A stretch of 5,896 nucleotides of DNA from RXOA01 sp964554715 (GTDB lineage Bacteria > Bipolaricaulota > Bipolaricaulia > UBA7950 > UBA9294). Below, one piece after another: positions 1 through 5,398 of this stretch. The stretch's first letter is position 1. Every line of letters begins with the position of its first letter. Location: the NCBI GenBank assembly GCA_964554715.1, contig CAZKPU010000124.1, forward strand, positions 1-5,896, written 5' to 3'. The translations under genes were made by a program, and so were the position numbers. The notes beneath the pieces are model-generated. The model made no database searches. It was not told the origin of the DNA and was given only the letters and a program-made list of their open reading frames with translations.

Positions 1-19
1 GGGAGGTGTAACGGGCGAA

Positions 20-48
20 ACTTTAGCACAGGCTGCCAGGCATGTCAA
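20..48 (-). promoter_or_regulatory. Strong leftward sigma-70-type promoter for a gene beyond the left edge
   Basis: Read on the minus strand, a perfect -35 box TTGACA (48-43) is followed by a 17-base spacer and the -10 box TAAAGT (25-20), which matches the consensus at four of six positions. A TGC just upstream of the -10 (28-26) supplies an extended -10 element. The predicted transcription start is near position 13-12. The spacer contains the perfect odd palindrome TGCC-A-GGCA (34-42), which could be an operator or chance. The promoter lies between rsmA and whatever follows to the left, so the next gene probably has its own start rather than depending on the rsmA operon. The motif and spacing are seen directly; activity is inferred. 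Confidence 0.6.
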
Positions 49-81
49 GGGATTTTCGAGCGGCTTCTCGAAGCATTTCCC
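49..81 (-). terminator. Hairpin downstream of rsmA, possible transcription end
   Basis: Seven bases after the rsmA stop codon begins an interrupted inverted repeat. The inner stem is TTCGAG (55-60) paired with CTCGAA (67-72) around a six-base loop. An outer GGGA (49-52) can pair with TCCC (78-81) across an internal loop. There is no T-run on the minus strand after the stem, so this is not a classical intrinsic terminator. Its place between the rsmA stop and the next promoter is what suggests an operon end. The -35 box of the leftward promoter starts immediately after it. Confidence 0.35.
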
Positions 82-87
82 AACCGC

Positions 88-966
88 CTATTTGTTGCGC
101 GTTTCGCTCCTCGGATCCGTTTCGCCTTCATCATACATCGCCGTGATCCGATCCAGTTCCTCGAGCGTCAACGTCTCACCGCGCCGCCCGGAGTCGATCC
201 CGGTGGCTTCGAGAACCGTTTGGGTCCTGTCGCCGAACAGCGGTTTCAACGTCGTCCGCAGCGTCTTGCGCCGCATCCCATACGCAGCACGCACCACCGT
301 CTCGAACGTCTCATCGTACACGTCAGCAGGGTTCGCACTCCGAAGATCGATCCGCCACAGGGTGGAATCGACTTCGGGAACAGGATAGAACGCAGTTCTC
401 GGAACATCGCGGATCGAACGGACAACTCCCGCATGGTGGAGCAACACACCGAGGATCGAACCATCGCGGCCGGGACTCGCGACGATCTTCCTCGCCACCT
501 CACGTTGGGTTAGGAAGAGGCCGGCACAGAACGATGCCCGATGATCGAGGAACCAGCCGAGAATCGGCCCGGTGATCCGGTACGGGACGTTTCCGACGAC
601 AAGCCACTTGCCGGGCGAGTTCTCCCCTCTCAACGCCTCGGGATCGACCGTGAGAATGTCTCCGTCGATGACTGTCACATTCGGGGATACAGCGAACCTT
701 TCGGCAAGACCCGCCGCCAATCGGTGATCGACTTCCACGGCAAGGACACGTTCGGCCGTTTCCGCGAGACGCTCCGTGACCACTCCCAGCCCGGCCCCGA
801 TCTCAAGTACGCATCTCGGTCGATCCTTGAGCACTTCCTTGCCGATCGACTCCAGCGTGCCGGGATCGGCAAGGAAGTTCTGCCCGAGACGCTTGCTGGG
901 CCGCACACCGTACGTGACCAGCAAACGACGGATCCATCCTCGAGACGTCAGCTCACGATCAGTCAC
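88..966 (-). CDS. rsmA: 16S rRNA (adenine(1518)-N6/adenine(1519)-N6)-dimethyltransferase RsmA/KsgA
   Basis: This cytoplasmic enzyme uses S-adenosylmethionine to dimethylate two adjacent adenines in the 3'-terminal hairpin of 16S rRNA late in 30S assembly. In this family, loss of the enzyme gives kasugamycin resistance. The 292-residue product is close to the usual length and carries the family motifs in order: KRLGQNFL (25-32), the SAM-binding LEIGAGLG (54-61), the acidic residues E78 and D80, DGD (101-103), the catalytic GNVPY (125-129, a Val variant of the common NLPY), FYPVPEVDS (193-201), RRKTLR (232-237) and RRGETLTLEEL (261-271). The start is a GTG that overlaps the 3' end of the hydrolase gene by 8 bases. 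I see no strong Shine-Dalgarno before it, so translation is probably coupled to the upstream gene. It is the last gene of the six-gene run. The final 15 or so residues are charged and family-atypical. Confidence 0.96.
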   Translation of the reverse strand: MTDRELTSRGWIRRLLVTYGVRPSKRLGQNFLADPGTLESIGKEVLKDRPRCVLEIGAGLGVVTERLAETAERVLAVEVDHRLAAGLAERFAVSPNVTVIDGDILTVDPEALRGENSPGKWLVVGNVPYRITGPILGWFLDHRASFCAGLFLTQREVARKIVASPGRDGSILGVLLHHAGVVRSIRDVPRTAFYPVPEVDSTLWRIDLRSANPADVYDETFETVVRAAYGMRRKTLRTTLKPLFGDRTQTVLEATGIDSGRRGETLTLEELDRITAMYDEGETDPRSETRNK

Positions 967-2749
967 TGCGAGCCACGATCCATTGCGTCACCAGTTCGAC
1001 AACCCGTGGATCGACCGGGGCATCCAGATGCCGGTACGTGAGGTTCGGCTCCTCGGGGTGGTACCGCATCAAGTGGTTCAGGTCCTCCACCTTCACGGCT
1101 GTAATGTCGGAACAGCCCGATTCGACAAGAATGTCGTGGATCCGATCGGATTCCTCCAACGGAACCTGTGAATCTTTGGTGCCGTTGACCGCAAGAACGG
1201 AAAGGCTCACCTGCCGGAGGATCGCTTCGGTGTCCGCCGTGTAGTGCTCCCGTATCCAAGAGAGACTGAGCGCACCGTAGCGCAGCCCGTCAATCTGCTC
1301 GACCGGCATGAACGGAAGCGCCTCTTGAAGCTGTTCCAGCGTGTAGTCACTCCACTCGCCGGCGGAGCCTCTCACGAACGCGAAGTAGGCCTCTTCTTGC
1401 TCCACGGCCGCTGCAATCTGTTCCGGCGTCGCCCCCTGGGCGGCAAGAAGCGTCTCGATTTGCCAAAGGGTAACATCATCCAAGCCGCGTGCAGCGCCCG
1501 CCAGAAGAACGACCCCCCCGAGCTGCGGCTCACGATCCGCGGCGGCTAATGCGGAGGCAAGATAGGCACCTTCACTGTGGCCGATGAGGAAGATCCGCTC
1601 CGGGTCGATCCACGATTGCTCCGCCAGTTTGGCGATGGCCGCCTCAGCATCCGCCAGCAGATCTTCACGCGACGCGAGCATGAACTCGCCTTCGCTTCTT
1701 CCCACTCCACGTTTGTCGTAGCGCAGGCTTGCCACCCCCTGAACGGCCAGCTCGTCGGCCAGTCGATCGAACAGGCCGAGCTCCATCACGACATGGCCGG
1801 TCGCCAGGTCAACAGCGTCGCTGTTGCGGTCGAGAGGGCCGGATCCGTGCACAAACAGCACCGCCGCACCGTTCGGCTGCGTGGGCACGGCGAGCGTACC
1901 GGAAAGACGGATCTCGTCACTGTCGAAGAAGACATCCTGCTCCGATCCTGCGTCGAGTTCTTCTTCCGCATCTACTCCGGTGTCGACCGGCTCAAACCCG
2001 TTGGGAAGAACACCAGCGTCGTACGCCACGATCCGCTGCGCGGGGTTGGTCATGCCGACCAGACGCCCGTCCATCTCGTACAGAGTGATCGAGAGATCGC
2101 CGAACTGAAGTGCATAGCTGATCACGTCCCGCATCCCACCTCCGACGGTGATCCTTGCCGGGCGAGGATCTCCCACCGAGGAAGGAAGAGCGAGAAGAGC
2201 CTGCGGTACTGCTACGGACAACGATGTAGGGATCAAGCCGGCGCGGATCCCCGCATGAAGCAACACCAGATGGCTCATGAAGTTGTTGTCGATGACGGCG
2301 AATCCATCCTCCATCGGAACGGTCGCCGATTGCTGCATCTGGCCAACTTGCGCCGTCATCGCGAAGCCTTCGACCCGCGTCTGTCCCCAGATCACCTGCT
2401 CAACACCCGCCCCCTCGGAAGCGATCTGATAGGAAATCGGTAGAAACGCACGATCCAGCATGTACTGCTGCCCGATCCGGATCTCTCCTCCCCCGCTCTC
2501 GATCGACACTTGAGAGATCAACAGATATCCGTCCGCATCCGAGTACAGGAACGTATACGACTCTTCCACAACTCGTACGCCCCCCACCTCGGTCACCCAG
2601 GTTCCCTCGTCCACCATCCTGCGGTCGTCAGCCGAGTTCTCGGCAACATCCGCCGGACCGGCCGAATCGTCCGGCTCAGGCGCCATGAGCAGCAACCCCG
2701 CAACCACGGCCACAACCAGCAGCCCGATCAACCAGATCTTCGAACTCAT
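959..2749 (-). CDS. Membrane-anchored alpha/beta hydrolase (serine aminopeptidase/S33-like fold) with an unassigned N-terminal domain
   Basis: Residues are numbered from the ATG at 2749 (596 aa). One hydrophobic helix (about 5-22) follows a short start with one Lys. There is no lipobox Cys, so a signal anchor or uncleaved signal is likely, placing the rest outside the membrane. Residues about 40-265 form a domain I cannot assign, ending in an acidic linker. The hydrolase domain runs from about 270 to the end: oxyanion-region HGSGP (301-305), YDKRGVGRSEG, nucleophile elbow GHSEG with Ser392, acid Asp526 in NGTKDSQVP, and His559 in DLNHLM, so the catalytic triad is complete. A helical lid lies around 420-500. 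The family includes esterases, lipases and peptidases; the substrate is unknown. It starts 12 bases after the permease stop and overlaps rsmA by 8. A GTG two codons earlier (2755) is possible, but the GAGGTG ribosome site fits the ATG. Confidence 0.88.
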   Translation of the reverse strand: MSSKIWLIGLLVVAVVAGLLLMAPEPDDSAGPADVAENSADDRRMVDEGTWVTEVGGVRVVEESYTFLYSDADGYLLISQVSIESGGGEIRIGQQYMLDRAFLPISYQIASEGAGVEQVIWGQTRVEGFAMTAQVGQMQQSATVPMEDGFAVIDNNFMSHLVLLHAGIRAGLIPTSLSVAVPQALLALPSSVGDPRPARITVGGGMRDVISYALQFGDLSITLYEMDGRLVGMTNPAQRIVAYDAGVLPNGFEPVDTGVDAEEELDAGSEQDVFFDSDEIRLSGTLAVPTQPNGAAVLFVHGSGPLDRNSDAVDLATGHVVMELGLFDRLADELAVQGVASLRYDKRGVGRSEGEFMLASREDLLADAEAAIAKLAEQSWIDPERIFLIGHSEGAYLASALAAADREPQLGGVVLLAGAARGLDDVTLWQIETLLAAQGATPEQIAAAVEQEEAYFAFVRGSAGEWSDYTLEQLQEALPFMPVEQIDGLRYGALSLSWIREHYTADTEAILRQVSLSVLAVNGTKDSQVPLEESDRIHDILVESGCSDITAVKVEDLNHLMRYHPEEPNLTYRHLDAPVDPRVVELVTQWIVARSD

Positions 2750-2752
2750 GTC

Positions 2753-2758
2753 CACCTC
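2753..2758 (-). promoter_or_regulatory. Ribosome binding site that decides the hydrolase start
   Basis: GAGGTG lies three bases before the ATG at 2749, giving GAGG a five-base spacing. The upstream GTG candidate (2755-2753) is itself part of this Shine-Dalgarno and has no good site of its own, so the ATG is preferred. The same GAGGTGGAC string precedes the acetyltransferase start at 5149, suggesting a favoured ribosome binding site in this genome. Confidence 0.6.
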
Positions 2759-2762
2759 GCTT

Positions 2763-3482
2763 CTACTTCCACCGGGTGAGAATCTGCTCGCGCCGAAACA
2801 GCTTGACGGCGAAGTACATCACAACAACGCAAGCGACGATCAGAACGCCGCCTTCGAGAAAGATGAGCCGCATATCCACCAGCGCCTTGCTGCTGCTATA
2901 GACCATCAGCGGAATGATCGCCGGGAGGATCGCGAAACTGGAGAACTGGTAGGCAGCGCGTGCATCGCTCGCCCGTGACGAGACGATCATGGTAATCCCG
3001 ACGGAGAACAAGGCAAGAAGCGGCGACAGTCCAAAGATCGAGGCCAGCCACGGCGCCGTGAGTGTTTGCAGAGGCACGCTCCCCACCAGCAAGCGGATCA
3101 CGGCAAGGAAGATACCGAAGCTGATCCAGTTGACGATGAGTGCGGGGATGACACTGGCAAGGGCCTTACCCAGGAACAACTCCAGATCGGAGATCGGCGT
3201 TGCCAGCAGCGGCTCGAGGGTCGTCTGTTCCTTCTCGCCGACGATCGAGTACACGGCGATCGCAAGCGGAATGATCGCCGGAAGCAGCAAGAAGTACATC
3301 AAGCTGGTGTTGAACAGAACAATCTGCCCGACGGGATCGCCAGCTCCCTCGCCCATGACGATCATGTACACCGAGATCCCGACCAGGATCAACGGCAGGA
3401 AGCATACGCCGAACACCACCATCTTGTTCCGCATCGACTCACGCCACTCCTTGAGGAGCAGGACTCTAAGACGACCCATCAT
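2763..3482 (-). CDS. ABC-2 type exporter permease
   Basis: This is the membrane half of an ABC exporter that works with the ATPase encoded just upstream. The 239-residue protein has an N-terminal cytoplasmic amphipathic stretch and about six hydrophobic segments (roughly 21-43, 61-82, 106-130, 146-167, 180-197 and 209-227). Between the second and third helices it has GEKEQTTLEPLLATP (82-96), the cytoplasmic coupling motif typical of ABC-2 permeases of the NatB/DrrB kind. The C-terminus is basic and cytoplasmic. At this size it is a single-domain permease likely to act as a homodimer. The start overlaps the ATPase gene by 17 bases. GGAGG lies three bases before the first ATG (3482) and six before the second (3479), so the second may be the true start. 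The substrate is unknown; related systems move drugs, sodium, lipids or peptides. Confidence 0.93.
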   Translation of the reverse strand: MMGRLRVLLLKEWRESMRNKMVVFGVCFLPLILVGISVYMIVMGEGAGDPVGQIVLFNTSLMYFLLLPAIIPLAIAVYSIVGEKEQTTLEPLLATPISDLELFLGKALASVIPALIVNWISFGIFLAVIRLLVGSVPLQTLTAPWLASIFGLSPLLALFSVGITMIVSSRASDARAAYQFSSFAILPAIIPLMVYSSSKALVDMRLIFLEGGVLIVACVVVMYFAVKLFRREQILTRWK

Positions 3483-4383
3483 TGGCCTCCATCAGATCGA
3501 GGTACATGTCTTCCAAAGACACGCGCAACTCCGTGACGAACTGGACATCCGCACCCAATTCAACAAGCCGCTTGACAAGGGCGGGGTTGTCGGCTTCCGG
3601 ATCGTCGAGCGAGACGACCAACCGGCCGTCGACAGCTTCGACGTGCTTGATGAAGGGCAGGCCGATCCGATCCTCGATCCCATCATGGTAGTTGGCCAGA
3701 TGAACCACGGTCCTCCGACCGTACATCTGCTCTCGGAGCTCCTCGGGGCGTCCGGTCGTGATCAGCCGTGTCTTAAACAGCGCGACACGATCGCACAGCC
3801 GATCCGCCTCATCGAGGTTGTGCGTGCACAAGAAGATCGTTCGCTCATCGGTCCTCAGTGTCTCGATGAGATCGCGAACCGTCTTCGCCGCCTCAGGATC
3901 CAGCCCCGCCGTCGGCTCGTCAAGGAACAGAATCTCCGGCTCGTGCAGCAGAGCACGGGCGATGGCCAGCTTCTGGCGCATCCCCTTGGAGTAGCTCCCC
4001 GCCGGCGCGCGGCGCCGATCCCACAGATCGAACAGCTTGAGGTATCTCTCCACCCGGGACATCGAATCCGCAATGCCGTACAGGCGGGCAAAGAACAACA
4101 GGTTGTCCTGCGCGGAGAGCCGTCGGTACAGACCCGGCGTTTCCGTCAACACACCAACGCGGCGGTGGATAGCGCGATCATCAGAGCCCAGACGACTCCC
4201 GGCGATGGTCGCCTCCCCCGAAGTGGGAGCGATCAGTGCCGCGAGCATCCGAACAGTCGTCGTCTTCCCGGCTCCGTTGGGTCCGAGGAACCCGAACACT
4301 TCTCCCTTGCTGACATTCAGGTCTAGCGCGTCGACGGCTGTCAGATCACCGAACCGCCGAGTGAGTTTCTGCGTTTGAATCAT
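3466..4383 (-). CDS. ABC exporter ATP-binding protein (DrrA/NatA-like)
   Basis: This cytoplasmic ATPase powers the ABC-2 permease encoded downstream. The 305-residue protein has a nucleotide-binding domain at about 1-215: Walker A GPNGAGKTT (34-42), the degenerate signature YSKGMRQK (131-138) usual in this exporter class in place of LSGGQ, Walker B ILFLDEP (151-157) with catalytic Glu156, D-loop AGLDPE (159-164) and switch His188. The Q-loop region reads VLTETPGLY (78-86) with no Gln at the usual place. Residues about 216-305 form the extra C-terminal domain found in many DrrA/NatA ATPases. The start ATG shares an ATGA overlap with the stop of the small gene before it, with GAGGA seven bases upstream. 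The stop lies inside the permease gene. The tight overlaps imply balanced synthesis of the two exporter subunits. Confidence 0.95.
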   Translation of the reverse strand: MIQTQKLTRRFGDLTAVDALDLNVSKGEVFGFLGPNGAGKTTTVRMLAALIAPTSGEATIAGSRLGSDDRAIHRRVGVLTETPGLYRRLSAQDNLLFFARLYGIADSMSRVERYLKLFDLWDRRRAPAGSYSKGMRQKLAIARALLHEPEILFLDEPTAGLDPEAAKTVRDLIETLRTDERTIFLCTHNLDEADRLCDRVALFKTRLITTGRPEELREQMYGRRTVVHLANYHDGIEDRIGLPFIKHVEAVDGRLVVSLDDPEADNPALVKRLVELGADVQFVTELRVSLEDMYLDLMEANDGSS

Positions 4384-4625
4384 GGTTTGTCCTCAAATCG
4401 AGATGCTTCGATCTGGCGTCGAAGCCTTTCCTCACGCGAGTCCGTCGTCATCATCTGCTCACTTGCTGCCGCCTCAACGCCCGAAGCGGCGGCCTCCCCC
4501 GGCTTGATCAGTCCCATCCGCTTCGCCACGTACTTCATGTTGAGGCTATAGCCCAAACCGAGGGCACGGGGGACGAACCACCGTTTCTCATCGCTCCAAA
4601 AGGAGAGCTTCATCGTCCACTCCAT
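4380..4625 (-). CDS. Small DUF5808-like protein, translationally coupled to the ABC ATPase
   Basis: This 81-residue soluble protein has no membrane segment. Residues about 8-34 read SFWSDEKRWFVPRALGLGYS then LNMKYV. The pattern F-V-P-x-x-x-G-x-G-x-x-L-N recalls the short DUF5808 domain, whose function is unknown; this match is from memory. The tail (about 41-81) is Ala/Glu-rich, then highly charged and probably helical (REERLRRQIEASRFEDKP). Two starts are plausible: ATG 4625 (GGAG five bases upstream) and ATG 4613, giving 77 residues (GGAG six bases upstream and an ATGA overlap with the acetyltransferase stop). The second matches the ATGA junction at this gene's own 3' end. Ribosome sites, overlaps at both ends and a recognisable motif argue it is real. 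It could be an accessory or regulatory subunit of the exporter, but that is only inferred from position. Confidence 0.75.
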   Translation of the reverse strand: MEWTMKLSFWSDEKRWFVPRALGLGYSLNMKYVAKRMGLIKPGEAAASGVEAAASEQMMTTDSREERLRRQIEASRFEDKP

Positions 4626-5149
4626 TCCGTCTCCAAGATCGACATCATCAGCGTGTCGTGATACACGCCATGCCGGAAGTACGACTCTCGCTTCGTTCCC
4701 TCATGCACGAATCCAAGCTTCTCATACACCGCCTGGGCCCGCTTGTTGAACGAGAACACGTTCAGATCCACGCGGTGCAGGTTCAGCTCCCGAAACGCGA
4801 ACTCAATCAGCATTCGTCCCGCTTCCGTCCCATACCCCTGCTCGCGACTTCCCGGATCGCCGATCATGATCCCGAACTCGGCCGTGCGATCGAATCGGCT
4901 GATGTTGTGGAGCCCGCAGTTGCCGATGTGCACGTCGCCACCTTTTAGCACAATCGCCAGCGAGAACGAAGAGGGATCGTCGTATTGGTTCTTGAGCCAC
5001 GAGCGTTCCTGCTCGAGCCCCATCGGAAGCCTGCGATCCAGGTACGGTATCAGTTCCGGATCATTGATCCATCGCATACAAAGATCCAGATCCGCTTCGC
5101 CAAGGGGGCGCAAATACAGCCTGTCTCCGATAAGGAATGGGTTTGCCAT
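4610..5149 (-). CDS. GNAT-family N-acetyltransferase, RimJ/RimL-like
   Basis: This is a cytoplasmic acetyl-CoA-dependent acetyltransferase of the Acetyltransf_3 kind, whose members acetylate protein N-termini, spermidine or other amines. The 179-residue protein matches the family in length. It opens with a substrate-side strand GDRLYLRPLGEADLD (8-22). The acetyl-CoA site is R-E-Q-G-Y-G (102-107), followed by helix TEAGRMLIEFAF, LHRVDLNVFSFNKRA (124-138) and the C-terminal YEKLGFVHEG (142-151). Motif order is complete with no missing block. The ATG at 5149 has GAGGTG four bases upstream, and the preceding region is non-coding, so this looks like the first gene of the run. It overlaps the small downstream gene by 3 or 16 bases, depending on that gene's start. 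The actual substrate cannot be told; a ribosomal-protein or small-molecule target is equally possible. Confidence 0.93.
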   Translation of the reverse strand: MANPFLIGDRLYLRPLGEADLDLCMRWINDPELIPYLDRRLPMGLEQERSWLKNQYDDPSSFSLAIVLKGGDVHIGNCGLHNISRFDRTAEFGIMIGDPGSREQGYGTEAGRMLIEFAFRELNLHRVDLNVFSFNKRAQAVYEKLGFVHEGTKRESYFRHGVYHDTLMMSILETEWSGR

Positions 5150-5153
5150 GGTC

Positions 5154-5159
5154 CACCTC
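5154..5159 (-). promoter_or_regulatory. Ribosome binding site of the acetyltransferase gene
   Basis: GAGGTG lies four bases before the ATG at 5149, fixing the start of the first gene in the run. The core and the following GAC match the site before the hydrolase gene. Confidence 0.6.
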
Positions 5160-5163
5160 GTCC

Positions 5164-5237
5164 CGTGTTCAGTATCGTTGTTGTCGTGGAATCAGAAGCA
5201 TCTCAGAATCATCCACGATCATCCCGAACACGACAAC
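5164..5237. repeat. Overlapping inverted repeats upstream of the acetyltransferase gene
   Basis: Three inverted-repeat pairs share this stretch: GTTGTCGTG (5180-5188) with CACGACAAC (5229-5237), nine of nine; TCGTGGA (5184-5190) with TCCACGA (5212-5218), seven of seven; and CGTGTTC (5164-5170) with GAACACG (5226-5232), seven of seven. The first two cannot form together because they share bases, and the candidate -35 box sits inside one arm. They may be operator half-sites or alternative RNA folds. No function is shown. Confidence 0.45.
5208..5236 (-). promoter_or_regulatory. Weak candidate promoter of the six-gene operon
   Basis: On the minus strand TTGTCG (5236-5231) and GATGAT (5213-5208) each match the -35 and -10 consensus at four of six positions and are separated by exactly 17 bases. 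Transcription would start near 5201, about 50 bases before the acetyltransferase ATG. This is the best -35/-10 pair I can see in the intergenic region, but both boxes are mediocre. A second possible -10, GATACT just downstream, has no convincing -35. Confidence 0.3.
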
Positions 5238-5334
5238 TATGCGGCTTGATAGCCGCTCTGTGCGGCTTACTAGCCACTCTATCCAGATGGTAAGCCGCTC
5301 TGTGCGGCTTCATGGCCGCCGTGTCCGGCAACTC
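5230..5334. repeat. Degenerate 21-bp tandem repeat, five units
   Basis: Units begin at 5230, 5251, 5272, 5293 and 5314. The second and fourth share an identical 18-base core, agccgctctgtgcggctt (5251-5268 and 5293-5310). The other three agree with it at roughly 12-13 of 21 positions and look decayed. The core is palindromic: AGCCGC and GCGGCT around a TCTGT loop. Alternative pairing between neighbouring units is also possible, for example GCGGCT 5241-5246 with AGCCGC 5251-5256 around a four-base loop. The block fills much of the gap between the DUF3857-like gene and the acetyltransferase gene. The period equals seven codons, and one minus-strand frame reads a KPHRAA heptad, but I see no credible start or ribosome site for a gene there. 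Confidence 0.7.
5292..5310 (-). terminator. GC-rich hairpin downstream of the DUF3857-like gene, possible terminator
   Basis: AAGCCGC (5292-5298) pairs perfectly with GCGGCTT (5304-5310) around a five-base loop. It lies about 90 bases after the stop of the upstream gene. A six-base-pair copy lies at 5251-5267. No T-run follows on the minus strand, so it may act as a 3'-end or mRNA-stabilising structure rather than a classical intrinsic terminator. Confidence 0.35.
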
Positions 5335-5339
5335 CGGAC
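5323..5339 (-). terminator. Second GC-rich hairpin after the DUF3857-like gene
   Basis: GTCCGG (5323-5328) pairs with CCGGAC (5334-5339) around a five-base loop, about 60 bases after the upstream stop codon. It partly overlaps the most diverged 21-bp unit. It lacks a T-run and is offered only as a possible transcript-end structure. Confidence 0.3.
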
Positions 5340-5398
5340 GGAACCAGAGGTCGTTCCATAGCGACACGCCACTCACAACCTCGTCGGCTGCTTCGGAT

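Noticed and set aside
1..19. Start of a tRNA or rRNA gene just after the left-edge promoter
   Set aside because: Only about a dozen transcribed bases are visible; nothing in them identifies an RNA gene.
2750..2755. GTG at 2755 as the hydrolase start
   Set aside because: The GTG is part of the GAGGTG ribosome site that fits the ATG at 2749; it has no good site of its own.
2989..4326. A 445-codon open frame on the plus strand, with other long plus-strand frames such as 1577-2443 and 541-1041
   Set aside because: They lie antisense to genes with complete family motifs (ABC ATPase, permease, hydrolase, RsmA). Their translations are rich in Arg, Ser, His and Gln with no recognisable domain, as expected of shadow frames opposite GC-rich genes.
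5172..5177. GATACT on the minus strand as the -10 box of the operon
   Set aside because: It matches four of six positions, but no acceptable -35 lies 16-18 bases upstream, and it is close to the start codon.
5230..5334. CRISPR-like array
   Set aside because: The 21-bp units are contiguous with no unique spacers, only two are near-identical, and no cas gene is present.
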